This document shows, piece by piece, positions 18,308 through 27,195 of a stretch of 64,000 nucleotides of DNA (positions are counted from its first letter, which is position 1; each line of letters begins with the position of its first letter). Source of the DNA: G965207125 sp965207125 (GTDB taxonomy: Bacteria > Pseudomonadota > Alphaproteobacteria > Puniceispirillales > UBA1172); the NCBI GenBank assembly GCA_965207125.1, contig OZ242263.1, forward strand, positions 1,798,001-1,862,000. The letters run 5' to 3'. Both the position numbers and the translations under genes were made by a program. The notes below the pieces were generated by a model. It was not told the origin of the DNA, did no database searches, and saw only the letters and a program-made list of their open reading frames with translations.

Positions 18308-19306
18308 TTGGCCAGAAACTCCTCTGATCGGTCGTCGGGACGTCGCTTAAACGGGTTTCTTACGCACGGTATTATTTTTACCATCAGTGTTCTGCTTATG
18401 GCGGTGGGTAAAGCCGATATTTCGGCAATGAACTCGGTGCGCTCGGTGTTATCAGGCTTTATGATGCCGGTGGCCCAAGTTGTTACGGTGCCGGTGAGTA
18501 TTGTGGCCTCGATGGTCGATGGTATTGGGTCATTCGCCAATATGCGGCAGGAAAATATCAGGCTTCAGGAAAAGGTCAAACACCTCGAGCGGTGGCAGCG
18601 GGAAGCCACAATTCTCCGCAGTGAAAATCTAAGACTTCAGGCTGTTAGCAAAGTGCTCGTCCCTGCGGATATGGGTGCGGTATCCTCTCGGGTCATCGCG
18701 ATTAACGCTGATAGTTTTGCTCATTCTATGATGCTCACCGCTGGCAGCAAGTCGGGCATCCGTAAAGGCAATGCTGTGACGACCTCCGACGGGTTGGTGG
18801 GGATGATTATCGAGGTTAGCCCTTATTATTCACGAGTTTTGTTGTTGTCTGATCTTAATGCCATGATTCCGGTGATTTTATCTGAAACCTCGTGGCCTGC
18901 TGTTACCACTGGGCGTAATGCCCCTTTGCTTGAATTGCGCTTTTTACCGCAAGAGGCTAATGTTAAAATCGGCGATACCATCCAGACTTCTGGGCATGGC
19001 GGGGTTTTGCCCGCTGGATTGCCTGTGGGGCGGGTTGTCTCGAACAGGCGCAACACTGTTACCGTCAAGCCTTTTGTTGATTTGCAGCGTCTTAGCTATG
19101 TCACCGTCTTAATCTGGCCTGATGACGGCCGGGATTTCAGCGATGATGTTTTATCCCAGACGTATAATCCTATACCAAAAGATGAGGGTGGGTTTAGTTT
19201 TGAGGGAATTAATGCGTTAGGGCAGCAGCGGGCTCGCGATCGCGACCAGACGCGTGATGCTGAGGCCCCAGATGATACCAATAATAATGGGGTGCAGGAC
19301 CAATGA
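18308..19306 (+). CDS. mreC: Rod-shape protein MreC
   Basis: Periplasmic scaffold of the elongasome, 332 residues: a short cytoplasmic N-terminus, one transmembrane helix (about residues 17-35), a coiled coil (about 75-110, NIRLQEKVKHLERWQ) and the double beta-barrel domain (SGIRKGNAVTTSDGLVGMI, GHGGVLPAGLPVGRV). The start is TTG 18308, preferred because AGGGGGA lies 8 bases upstream and no ATG in this frame precedes the helix. The C-terminus is a charged, low-complexity tail. The stop overlaps mreD by 4 bases. Confidence 0.93.
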   Translation: MARNSSDRSSGRRLNGFLTHGIIFTISVLLMAVGKADISAMNSVRSVLSGFMMPVAQVVTVPVSIVASMVDGIGSFANMRQENIRLQEKVKHLERWQREATILRSENLRLQAVSKVLVPADMGAVSSRVIAINADSFAHSMMLTAGSKSGIRKGNAVTTSDGLVGMIIEVSPYYSRVLLLSDLNAMIPVILSETSWPAVTTGRNAPLLELRFLPQEANVKIGDTIQTSGHGGVLPAGLPVGRVVSNRRNTVTVKPFVDLQRLSYVTVLIWPDDGRDFSDDVLSQTYNPIPKDEGGFSFEGINALGQQRARDRDQTRDAEAPDDTNNNGVQDQ

Positions 19307-19818
19307 TTTTTTCAGAGAAGCGGAAATTATTTCAGAAGATTGGGTTATTCCTGCTTCTGTTATTTTTCTGTTTTTTTGAATCGGCTCTGGGTTATTTTCC
19401 TGTTTTTTTTGGCTCGGCCCCCAAAATACTATTGACCTTAAGTTATGTTATGCTCATCCGTGACTCTGATAGTGTGCCGCTCTATGCGCTTGTTTTCATT
19501 GGCTTGGTTTATGATATTCTTCAAGCAAATCCACTGGGCTACACATCGGCGGCGATGGTGATCATTTGTGTTTTTGTTCTCGTCAGAAATCTGCGGCTGC
19601 CCAAGGCTGAACTTGCAGGGCAGTGGCTTAATTTTGCCTTTCTCATGGGGATTATTCTGGCTTATTCGGCGTTGGTCATCGGGCTGTATAACACTGATTT
19701 CCTGCCTCTGCGCCCATTAACATTCCAGTTTAGTGCCACGGTTTTACTATTTCCTGTGATTTATCATGTGAACAGGATGGTTATTCATCTTGGCGAAGTA
19801 TTCCAGAGGCTCGCATGA
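19303..19818 (+). CDS. mreD: Rod-shape protein MreD
   Basis: Polytopic inner-membrane protein of the elongasome, 171 residues, with about five hydrophobic segments (for example LLFFCFFESALGYFPVFF near 20-38 and GIILAYSALVIGLY near 120). Sequence similarity in this family is low, but length, topology and a location between mreC and mrdA with ATGA overlaps on both sides make the call safe. Confidence 0.9.
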   Translation: MIFSEKRKLFQKIGLFLLLLFFCFFESALGYFPVFFGSAPKILLTLSYVMLIRDSDSVPLYALVFIGLVYDILQANPLGYTSAAMVIICVFVLVRNLRLPKAELAGQWLNFAFLMGIILAYSALVIGLYNTDFLPLRPLTFQFSATVLLFPVIYHVNRMVIHLGEVFQRLA

Positions 19819-21755
19819 TTACCCGTCAATCCAGACAGCATGACAAAATGGTGACGCGCCGGTCGCTCATGATTGTGGGATTTCAGGGGTTGTTTACCGC
19901 TGGATTGGTTGGAAGGCTTTTCTATCTCCAGGTTGCAGAAGGCCGGTGGTATGAAAACCTGTCCGATAGAAACAAATATGATTTCAAACTCCTGCCACCG
20001 TCCAGAGGGCGCATTTATGACGCTGAAGGCAGATTGCTCGCTGGGAATGCTGAGGGGTATCAGTTGAATATCACTCCGGGCTATACGAAGGATTTGCGTC
20101 TTGCACTGGTTAAACTATCTAACGTGATCGACCTTAACCTGGATAGTATAGAGGATTTGGTTGCTGAGGCGCGGACACGGCCTTCTTTTCTGCCTTTAAT
20201 GATACGCGATAATATGACGCATCGCGAAGTCTCGCGGGTGGTAATCCGGGCGCCCGAATTGCCGGGAGTTGATTTTGAGCGTGTTGAGAAGCGGATTTAT
20301 CCTCAAGGGATGCTCACCGGACATCTGACGGGGTATGTCGGGCGGGTGAGCGATGATGATGTTAAAAGCGGGCTGATCGGCTCTGAAATGGCGCATCTCT
20401 ATAGCGGCAAATCTGGCGTGGAACGCGCCTTTGAGCCGCGCTTACGCGGCCAAGCCGGGCAGGAACGCATTGTTGTTAACGCAAAAGGACGACCGGTTAG
20501 AAAATCTATCGATACCGATGCAATCTCGGGTAAGGATTTAACCCTGACCATCGATATTAATCTGCAATCTTTTGCAACGAGCACCCTGAAACGTGGGAAG
20601 CATAAAACGATCAATAAAACCTCGCCGCGCGCCAAAGAAGCATTAGCCAGAGATCGCAATCTCGAAGCGATCACCTCGGATACCGAAACCTTTCTTTTAG
20701 AAGATGGTAGAGGGCGGATTATTCCGCCTGAAACTGGTTCAATTGTGGTGATAGATGTTGAAACAGGCATGATTAAAAGTCTGATTTCATCCCCGACGTT
20801 TGATCCGAATATTTTTTCTGGCCAGATTAGCCGCACTGAATGGAACAAACTGGTCAGTCATCCTCGGACGCCATTGCTGGACCGCTCGATCAAAGGATTG
20901 TATTCCCCCGGTTCAACCTTCAAAGTGGCGGTCGCTCTGGCGGCCCTTGAGGGGGGTATTATTACCCCCGAGCACACTTTTTATTGTCCGGGGCATAGAA
21001 CTCTGGGGGATACCAAATTCCATTGTTGGAAGAAAAACGGGCATGGTCATATGAATGTCATCTCAGCGATTGAGCAGTCTTGCGATGTATTTTTTTATGA
21101 ACTTGGCCTTGAGACAGGAATCGAGCGAATTGCCGCAATGGCGAGAAAATTAGGGCTGGGGCATCCGACTGATATTATCATCCCTGGTGAGGAAACAGGG
21201 CTTATTCCCGATAAAAGCTGGAAGAAAGAGAATAGAAACCAGCCATGGACTTTAGGTGAGACGATGATCAGCTCTATTGGGCAGGGATATATTTTAACGA
21301 CGCCCCTCCAACTCGCGGTGATGATGGCCCGGCTGGCTAACGGCCGGAAAGCAATCAGGCCCTCTATTGTGAATGAGATAGAAACCACCCATGCTGATCT
21401 TGATATTTCCCCGTCCTCCTTGGCTATTGTCAGGCGGGGGATGGAAATGGTGGTGGGGGGAGCGCGCGGAACAGCCCGTCGATACAAACTGGGCATAGAT
21501 GGGGTTAAGATGGCGGGTAAAACTGGCACGGTTCAGGTCAAGCGCATCACCCTTGCTGAACGCGAGCGCGGCATTGTCGATAACAATGATAGACCGTGGA
21601 AAGATCGGGATCATGCTTTATTTATCGGCTACACGCCGCATGACAAACCAAAATACGCGATTGCGGTTGTGGTTGAGCATGGGGGGAGTGGCTCATCCAC
21701 CGCCGCTCCGATTGCACGTGATGTGTTCAGCTACATTATAGAGCAGGGGTTATGA
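19815..21755 (+). CDS. mrdA: Penicillin-binding protein 2 (elongation transpeptidase)
   Basis: Class B PBP that crosslinks lateral-wall peptidoglycan with RodA, 646 residues. One N-terminal anchor (about 18-38) is followed by the dimerisation domain and the transpeptidase domain with active-site Ser367 in SPGSTFKVA (SxxK), a likely SxN region SCDVFFYEL near 425, and KTGT in MAGKTGTVQV near 577. Between the strand ending LTIDINLQSFATSTL and the catalytic domain lies an extra charged segment, about residues 258-306, which common PBP2 proteins lack. Coupled by ATGA overlaps to mreD and rodA. Confidence 0.95.
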   Translation: MITRQSRQHDKMVTRRSLMIVGFQGLFTAGLVGRLFYLQVAEGRWYENLSDRNKYDFKLLPPSRGRIYDAEGRLLAGNAEGYQLNITPGYTKDLRLALVKLSNVIDLNLDSIEDLVAEARTRPSFLPLMIRDNMTHREVSRVVIRAPELPGVDFERVEKRIYPQGMLTGHLTGYVGRVSDDDVKSGLIGSEMAHLYSGKSGVERAFEPRLRGQAGQERIVVNAKGRPVRKSIDTDAISGKDLTLTIDINLQSFATSTLKRGKHKTINKTSPRAKEALARDRNLEAITSDTETFLLEDGRGRIIPPETGSIVVIDVETGMIKSLISSPTFDPNIFSGQISRTEWNKLVSHPRTPLLDRSIKGLYSPGSTFKVAVALAALEGGIITPEHTFYCPGHRTLGDTKFHCWKKNGHGHMNVISAIEQSCDVFFYELGLETGIERIAAMARKLGLGHPTDIIIPGEETGLIPDKSWKKENRNQPWTLGETMISSIGQGYILTTPLQLAVMMARLANGRKAIRPSIVNEIETTHADLDISPSSLAIVRRGMEMVVGGARGTARRYKLGIDGVKMAGKTGTVQVKRITLAERERGIVDNNDRPWKDRDHALFIGYTPHDKPKYAIAVVVEHGGSGSSTAAPIARDVFSYIIEQGL

Positions 21756-22909
21756 AGAAACTAATCAGCCCACGTTTCGTCTCTTCCTCAATTTCATCCG
21801 GGGATGATTATAATGATTTATCTCTGCTAGCGATGATCCGGCGGATTCCGTGGCTGGTTATTCTGCTCACTTTATTGCTTGGGCTAACGGGAGTCGCGGC
21901 GCTTTATTCGGCGGCGGATGGCAATTTATTCCCTTGGGCGGCCAAGCATTTGGTAAGGCTGGGGTTGGGTTTTGGGCTGATGCTGCTGGTGGCGATTTTG
22001 CCACTTGGTCTTATTCGGCGATACGCTTTTCTTTGGTGGCTGGGCGCGGTTGGGCTTTTAGTGTTGCTTGGGGTCTTTGGTTCAGGCCAAGGCGTCACGC
22101 GCTGGTTTTCGGTTGGCGGCTTTAATTTTCAGCCGTCTGAGCCGACAAAACTCGCGGTGATCGTTTTGCTCGCCGCTTATTTTCATTCCATCTATCCTGA
22201 ATTGCTCCGTTATGTCAGAACATATGTCGTGCCGGCTCTCATTGTTCTTATTCCGTTTGGTTTGGTTTTGGTGCAACCGGATCTTGGCACATCCAGCATG
22301 TTGCTGATCACGGCGGCGGTGGTGGTTTATGTTGCGGGGATGCCGCGCTGGATGATCGTCACGCTGTTTGGGCTTTTAATTCTTAGTATTCCGGCTCTCT
22401 GGGTTTTTCTTTATCAGTATCAACGCGACCGGATTCTAGTTTTTCTTAACCCCGAATTAGACTCGCTGGGGGCGGGGTATCAGATCACGCAGTCTAAAAT
22501 TGCCCTCGGCAGTGGGGGACTTTTCGGCAAAGGCTATTTGCAAGGCAGTCAGAGCCATCTCGATTTTCTCCCTGAACACCAGACGGATTTTATCTTTACC
22601 ATGATTGGCGAGGAATTCGGTCTTCTCGGTTGCTTGTTCGTGCTTGGGCTTTATAGCGGCTTAGTCATAAGTCTCTTTTGGTACAGCTATTCTCTCAAAT
22701 ATCAATTCTCGCGCCTGCTCACGATTGGTGTGGCGGCGATGATCGGGATTTATGTGATCATCAATGTCTCGATGGTTTCGGGTATGTTGCCTGTGGTTGG
22801 CGCGCCCCTGCCGCTGATTTCCTATGGCGGGACGGCGATGATGACGGTGTTTATCGGTCTGGGGCTCTTTATTAACGCGGTGATGAATGACAAGGAACAT
22901 GACAAGTGA
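21752..22909 (+). CDS. rodA: Peptidoglycan glycosyltransferase RodA
   Basis: SEDS-family polymerase of lipid II that works with PBP2, 385 residues, about ten transmembrane helices. Family signatures include NFQPSEPTKLAVI near residue 127, VLVQPDLGTSSMLL near 170, and GMLPVVGAPLPLISYGGTAM near the C-terminus. It starts inside the mrdA stop (ATGA) and its own stop is overlapped by the rpoN start (GTGA). Confidence 0.96.
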   Translation: MKKLISPRFVSSSISSGDDYNDLSLLAMIRRIPWLVILLTLLLGLTGVAALYSAADGNLFPWAAKHLVRLGLGFGLMLLVAILPLGLIRRYAFLWWLGAVGLLVLLGVFGSGQGVTRWFSVGGFNFQPSEPTKLAVIVLLAAYFHSIYPELLRYVRTYVVPALIVLIPFGLVLVQPDLGTSSMLLITAAVVVYVAGMPRWMIVTLFGLLILSIPALWVFLYQYQRDRILVFLNPELDSLGAGYQITQSKIALGSGGLFGKGYLQGSQSHLDFLPEHQTDFIFTMIGEEFGLLGCLFVLGLYSGLVISLFWYSYSLKYQFSRLLTIGVAAMIGIYVIINVSMVSGMLPVVGAPLPLISYGGTAMMTVFIGLGLFINAVMNDKEHDK

Positions 22910-24246
22910 CACCTTCACTTGCTTCTCCATCCACCCGCCCCTCCCTAAGACAAGCACAGCGTTTTTCCCTCACCACATCGATGCGGCAATCACTGCGTAT
23001 TATGACTTTGCGTAATCATGCTATCTGCCGTTTTATGCGTGAGATTGCGGCGGAGAATCCGTTGCTCGATATCACCTATCCTTCGGCGTCTCCGCGCGTT
23101 GAGATCGCAGCAAACCCTTTTCCGTTAGAGCAAGTGGCCTCATCGGCCGTGCGCCCGGTTACTTTAACCGAGCATCTTTTTCGTGAGATTTCCCTTGCGC
23201 TCCCTCCCGGAAAAGAAAGATCGGTGGCCTTGGCGCTGGTTGCATATCTGACGCCGGCGGGGTGGCTTGAGAGCGAGGGCGAGAATGCGGCCGCAAAAAT
23301 GGGTATTGAGGGCGAGGCGTATGAGGCGTTGCTCGCGCGGCTTCATCTTCTTGAGCCGGTTGGGGTTTTTGCTCGAAACCTAACCGAGTGCTTGCGGGTG
23401 CAGCTGGCCGACAGGGGCGAGTATGACCGGGTATCAAGTCTGTTGCTCGAGCATCTGCCTGCGTTGCTCGAGGGGGGGATTGATAAACTCGCCCGCGATT
23501 CAGGGCTCTCGCGTGATGAGGCACTCGCGGGTCTTGCGCGCATCAAGCGGCTTAATCCCAAACCAGGAGCGGGGTTTCTTCATGATAATGAGGAGATTTT
23601 CCGTCCTGATTTGATTGTTACAAAAACTGAAGGCGGCGGCTATGACGTCGCGGTGAACAGCCAGACTCTACCGGTGATTTCAGTTTCAAGCGATGAGATA
23701 TCCGAGCATAGCGAGGCGAAGGATTTATTGAAAAAAGCACGAAGTCAGGCGTCGATGTTTAACGCCATTGTGAATAAGCGCAACCAGATGCTGCTCGCGG
23801 CCGCTCAATATGTTGTGGTTCACCAGCTGCGGTTTATTGAGGAGGATAACACTGCGTTATTGCCGTTGACGATGACGGAGCTTGCAGAGCGTCTTGACTG
23901 TCATCCTACTACGGTCTCGCGGCTGGTGGCGGATAAGCTGGTTTTTCTTCCGCGAGGGATGGTTGCGCTTGCTGATTTTTTTAGCTCCTCATTGACCATG
24001 GATGGTGGCGGGGTCATAGCGATCAAAGCCGCCTCAGCGATGGTGGCGGCGATGATCTCGGGTGAAGACCGGCAAGCCCCTTTAACCGACCAAGCGATTG
24101 CTGAGGTGTTGGGGGGGCGGGGGATTCATTTATCAAGACGGACTATTGCTAAATACCGCGCAAGTCATCATATTGGTGTGGCTAGACAACGTCGCGGGTT
24201 TTATCAGGCTACCGCGCATAACGCAGTAGTTGCCGGAGACATGTGA
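22906..24246 (+). CDS. rpoN: RNA polymerase sigma-54 factor RpoN
   Basis: Sigma-54, 446 residues, needed for activator-dependent promoters. Region I is present but poor in glutamine (QSLRIMTLRNHAICRFMREI, residues about 27-46). The core-binding region shows LEPVGVFARNLTECLRVQL and IKRLNPKPG, then RPDLIV, a helix-turn-helix (TMTELAERLDCHPTTVSRLV), and an RpoN box SRRTIAKYR in place of the usual ARRT form. The start is GTG 22906, overlapping the rodA stop. rpoN more usually lies near lptB and ptsN; here those two genes are about 34 kb away and rpoN has joined the rod-shape operon. Confidence 0.92.
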   Translation: MTPSLASPSTRPSLRQAQRFSLTTSMRQSLRIMTLRNHAICRFMREIAAENPLLDITYPSASPRVEIAANPFPLEQVASSAVRPVTLTEHLFREISLALPPGKERSVALALVAYLTPAGWLESEGENAAAKMGIEGEAYEALLARLHLLEPVGVFARNLTECLRVQLADRGEYDRVSSLLLEHLPALLEGGIDKLARDSGLSRDEALAGLARIKRLNPKPGAGFLHDNEEIFRPDLIVTKTEGGGYDVAVNSQTLPVISVSSDEISEHSEAKDLLKKARSQASMFNAIVNKRNQMLLAAAQYVVVHQLRFIEEDNTALLPLTMTELAERLDCHPTTVSRLVADKLVFLPRGMVALADFFSSSLTMDGGGVIAIKAASAMVAAMISGEDRQAPLTDQAIAEVLGGRGIHLSRRTIAKYRASHHIGVARQRRGFYQATAHNAVVAGDM

Positions 24247-25727
24247 TGTTTGAATCTTTTTTTCCCCGCCCAGAGCAATTCTTTCCTTCGGTGTTAATCT
24301 GGTCCTTGCTAAGCGCATTGTTCTGGAATACGAGCATTCACGATCTGGCGTTGTATTTATTCGGCGTGGCGGATCTTGCTGCTGATGGCGCGTTGGTATT
24401 GCCTTTATTCTGGAGGGTTTTCAGTGCACTGGTCTTTTTTGGCGGCTCGGTGGCGGCGTTTTTGTTTTTCTGGTCGCGGGACCCTGAAGGGCCAAGGTCT
24501 CGGCAGGCCTTTGTTATCATTACGGGCGGGTTGTGGCTGGCGTTGACTTTTATGATGTGGCGTTACAGCGGCGATGATTTTGCTAAAGCATTAGGGCTGT
24601 ACCAGCCGCCTGATGTTGATCCGGTGATTGGTATCGGGCATTTTATCACGCCGGATTTCATAGCATTTTATTTATATTTCTTGCTGATTACGGGTATTTT
24701 TGCGCTGTTCTGGAGGATTTACGCTCCGCATCCGTGGCAGAGATGGTCTATTGGTGGCTCGGCGTTGATTCTGTTCACCACCTATTACGGCGTCCAAGTT
24801 GCTGTTGCGATCAATAACTGGCGGCGTCCTTTCTTTGATTTGGTGCAAACGGCGCTGACCCCGGGCAATGAAGTCAATGTGTGGGAACTTTACGGTTATT
24901 TGGTGACGTTTGCCGGGATTGCTTTTTTCGCGGTGGCGATTTTCACCACGATTAGGTTTTTTACCAGCCATTATATCTTTCGTTGGCGGACGGCGATGAA
25001 TGATTATTATCTGAGTTATTGGACAAAGCTGCGGCATATAGAAGGCGCCTCACAGCGTATCCAAGAAGACACGATGCGTTTTGCCACGATTATGGAAAAT
25101 CTGGGCGTTGATATTGTTGAGGCGGTGATGACGTTGTTTGCCTTTTTGCCGATTTTGCTTGGCTTATCGATTTATGTGGCCAGTTTGCCTATCATCGGCG
25201 ATGTTCCTGGGGCGTTATTATGGGCGGCGATACTCTGGGCGGCGTTTGGCACGATTTTTCTGGCTGGGGTTGGAATAAAACTACCGGGTTTGCAATTTCG
25301 CAACCAGCGAGTTGAGGCGGCCTTCAGAAAAGAACTCGTTTATGGTGAGGATGACGATGAGCGGGCGGATCCGCCCACGATGACGGAGCTTTTCAGCAAT
25401 GTGCGGCGGAATTATTTTCGGCTTTATTTCCATTACATGTATTTTAACGTCGCGCGCGGTTTTTATGTTCAAGCCGATAATATCTATGGTTTTTGGATAC
25501 TGACGCCAACGATTGCCGCTGGCATGATTACCTTTGGGATTCTGCAGCAGATTCTTACCGCGTTTGGGCAGGTTTCATCTTCGTTCCAGCTGGTTGTTAA
25601 TGCGTGGCCGACGATTGTTGAACTTATGTCTATCTTCAAGCGACTGAAAGCATTTGAGGCTGTTTTGGATGATAAGCCTTTGCCTAGTATCGATCAGGAA
25701 TATCTTAATAAAAAGGCTGATCGCTAA
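24246..25727 (+). CDS. SbmA/BacA-like peptide transporter
   Basis: Inner-membrane protein of the SbmA/BacA family (493 residues), which imports antimicrobial peptides and related compounds using the proton gradient. Visible are several membrane segments, GVQVAVAINNWRRPFFDLVQ near residue 185, YYLSYWTKLRHIEGASQRIQ (split over the central cytoplasmic loop) and FYVQADNIYGFW near the C-terminus. ATG 24246 overlaps the rpoN stop (TGATG); GTG 24243 is a possible alternative. In symbionts and pathogens BacA also affects very-long-chain fatty acids of lipid A, which could fit a cell-envelope operon, but that role is inference. Confidence 0.88.
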   Translation: MFESFFPRPEQFFPSVLIWSLLSALFWNTSIHDLALYLFGVADLAADGALVLPLFWRVFSALVFFGGSVAAFLFFWSRDPEGPRSRQAFVIITGGLWLALTFMMWRYSGDDFAKALGLYQPPDVDPVIGIGHFITPDFIAFYLYFLLITGIFALFWRIYAPHPWQRWSIGGSALILFTTYYGVQVAVAINNWRRPFFDLVQTALTPGNEVNVWELYGYLVTFAGIAFFAVAIFTTIRFFTSHYIFRWRTAMNDYYLSYWTKLRHIEGASQRIQEDTMRFATIMENLGVDIVEAVMTLFAFLPILLGLSIYVASLPIIGDVPGALLWAAILWAAFGTIFLAGVGIKLPGLQFRNQRVEAAFRKELVYGEDDDERADPPTMTELFSNVRRNYFRLYFHYMYFNVARGFYVQADNIYGFWILTPTIAAGMITFGILQQILTAFGQVSSSFQLVVNAWPTIVELMSIFKRLKAFEAVLDDKPLPSIDQEYLNKKADR

Positions 25728-27195
25728 GCTGGGTGGTTGAAAACCCTTCCATGGTTGGAATGATCACCACCTTGCCGCCGTGTTGCTTGACGTGTTTACT
25801 TCCCGACAGTTGGTCGGCGGAATAATCCCCGCCCTTGACCAGAATATCGGGGGTTAAGGTTTCTATCAGGGCCTTTGGCGTATCGTCATCGAACACCACG
25901 ACTGCATCGACGAAGGGCAGAGCGTTTAGGGCCGCGATGCGCTCGTGTTCTGGTTGGATGGGTCGCCCTGAAGATTTTAGCCGCCGGGTTGAGGCGTCGC
26001 TATTGAGCCCCACCACTAGCCGGTCGCCTGTGCACGCCGCCTCGCGTAAGAGCCATATATGCCCGGGATGGAGACAATCAAAGCATCCATTGGTGAAGGT
26101 AATTGCCTTGCGTTCTTGACGCCATTCCTCGGCGAGGGCGGTGAGCTGGTCAAGAGAGATGGCGTCGGCGGCCCCAACCCGCCCCATCATCTCGCCCGGG
26201 CTACAGGTGGCTGTTCCTGCCTTGCTAACAGCGATGCCAGCGGCGGTATTGGCCATGATCACTGCGGTTTCCATCGGGGCCTTGGCGGTTAGAGCGGCGG
26301 CGATGGTTGCAATCACTGTATCGCCAGCTCCTGAGACATCAAAGACGGAGCGCACATCGCTTTTAACGCGAATATGCTCGCCTTTCGGTGACACCAACGC
26401 CATGCCGTCGGCGCCCAAGGTGATGAGGCCTGCGCCGATCCCTGCTTGGGTGATAAGATTTTTTACCGTAAGGAAAATTGCTTCAGGAGGTGCGTGCGGG
26501 GCAAGGTTGGGGCAGAAAATACGCAATTCATTAAAATTGGGTTTGAGGAGATCAATCCCGCTATAGAGCTGAATATCAGATTGTTTCGGGTCGGCGAGGA
26601 TGTGTATTTTTGCGCGATTTGGGTGGTTAAGTGCGGTTTGGATGGTTTTTCGGTCGACCACGCCTTTATTATAATCAGAGAAAATCACTGCCTCAGCGTC
26701 GTTGAGTGCCTCGGTGATTGCTGCGATGAGTTTCTTTTGTGTGGCGGGGTCTGCGGGGAAATTATCTTCGTTATCCACCCGCAGGATTTGCTGTCCTTCG
26801 GTGGTAAAGCGTGTCTTAACCGTTGTTTTTCTTGCGGGGTCAGTGATGATGCGTGTGGTGATCTGCGGCGTGTCCGCGAGACACTTGGCAAGGTCCTCGG
26901 CGTCCCGGTCGTCGCCGACTAGGCCGATTAAGGTGACATGCGCGCCGAGATGAACCAGATTACGCGCGACATTCGCCGCCCCGCCAGGCATCAGAATCTC
27001 GTTGATCCGTGCGAAGATTGGTATCGGTGCTTCGGGGGAGATGCGATTGACTTGGCCGTGGACGAATTTATCGAGCATTAAATCGCCCACCACCACGACA
27101 GATCGCCGCTGAAGTACATCGATCACCTGACCGACTTGTGCTCCGATGGTCTCATTGCCTGCCTCTCTTATTGGCATTGAAGGTTTATGCTCCAT
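25705..27195 (-). CDS. hldE: Bifunctional heptose-7-P kinase / heptose-1-P adenylyltransferase HldE
   Basis: Makes ADP-heptose for the LPS core, about 496 residues. The N-terminal ribokinase-fold domain has VVVGDLMLDKF, ISPEAPIPIF, PGGAANVARNL and DVSGAGDTVIA; the C-terminal nucleotidyltransferase has TFTNGCFDCLHPGHIWLL and VGLNSDASTRRLK. The start is uncertain: ATG 27195, inside the end of glmU, or ATG 27177, six codons later; both have weak ribosome sites. An even longer open frame would lie within glmU and is unlikely. It overlaps the convergent transporter gene by 23 bases. The family 9 glycosyltransferase at 49.8 kb may use its product. Confidence 0.94.
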   Translation of the reverse strand: MEHKPSMPIREAGNETIGAQVGQVIDVLQRRSVVVVGDLMLDKFVHGQVNRISPEAPIPIFARINEILMPGGAANVARNLVHLGAHVTLIGLVGDDRDAEDLAKCLADTPQITTRIITDPARKTTVKTRFTTEGQQILRVDNEDNFPADPATQKKLIAAITEALNDAEAVIFSDYNKGVVDRKTIQTALNHPNRAKIHILADPKQSDIQLYSGIDLLKPNFNELRIFCPNLAPHAPPEAIFLTVKNLITQAGIGAGLITLGADGMALVSPKGEHIRVKSDVRSVFDVSGAGDTVIATIAAALTAKAPMETAVIMANTAAGIAVSKAGTATCSPGEMMGRVGAADAISLDQLTALAEEWRQERKAITFTNGCFDCLHPGHIWLLREAACTGDRLVVGLNSDASTRRLKSSGRPIQPEHERIAALNALPFVDAVVVFDDDTPKALIETLTPDILVKGGDYSADQLSGSKHVKQHGGKVVIIPTMEGFSTTQLSDQPFY

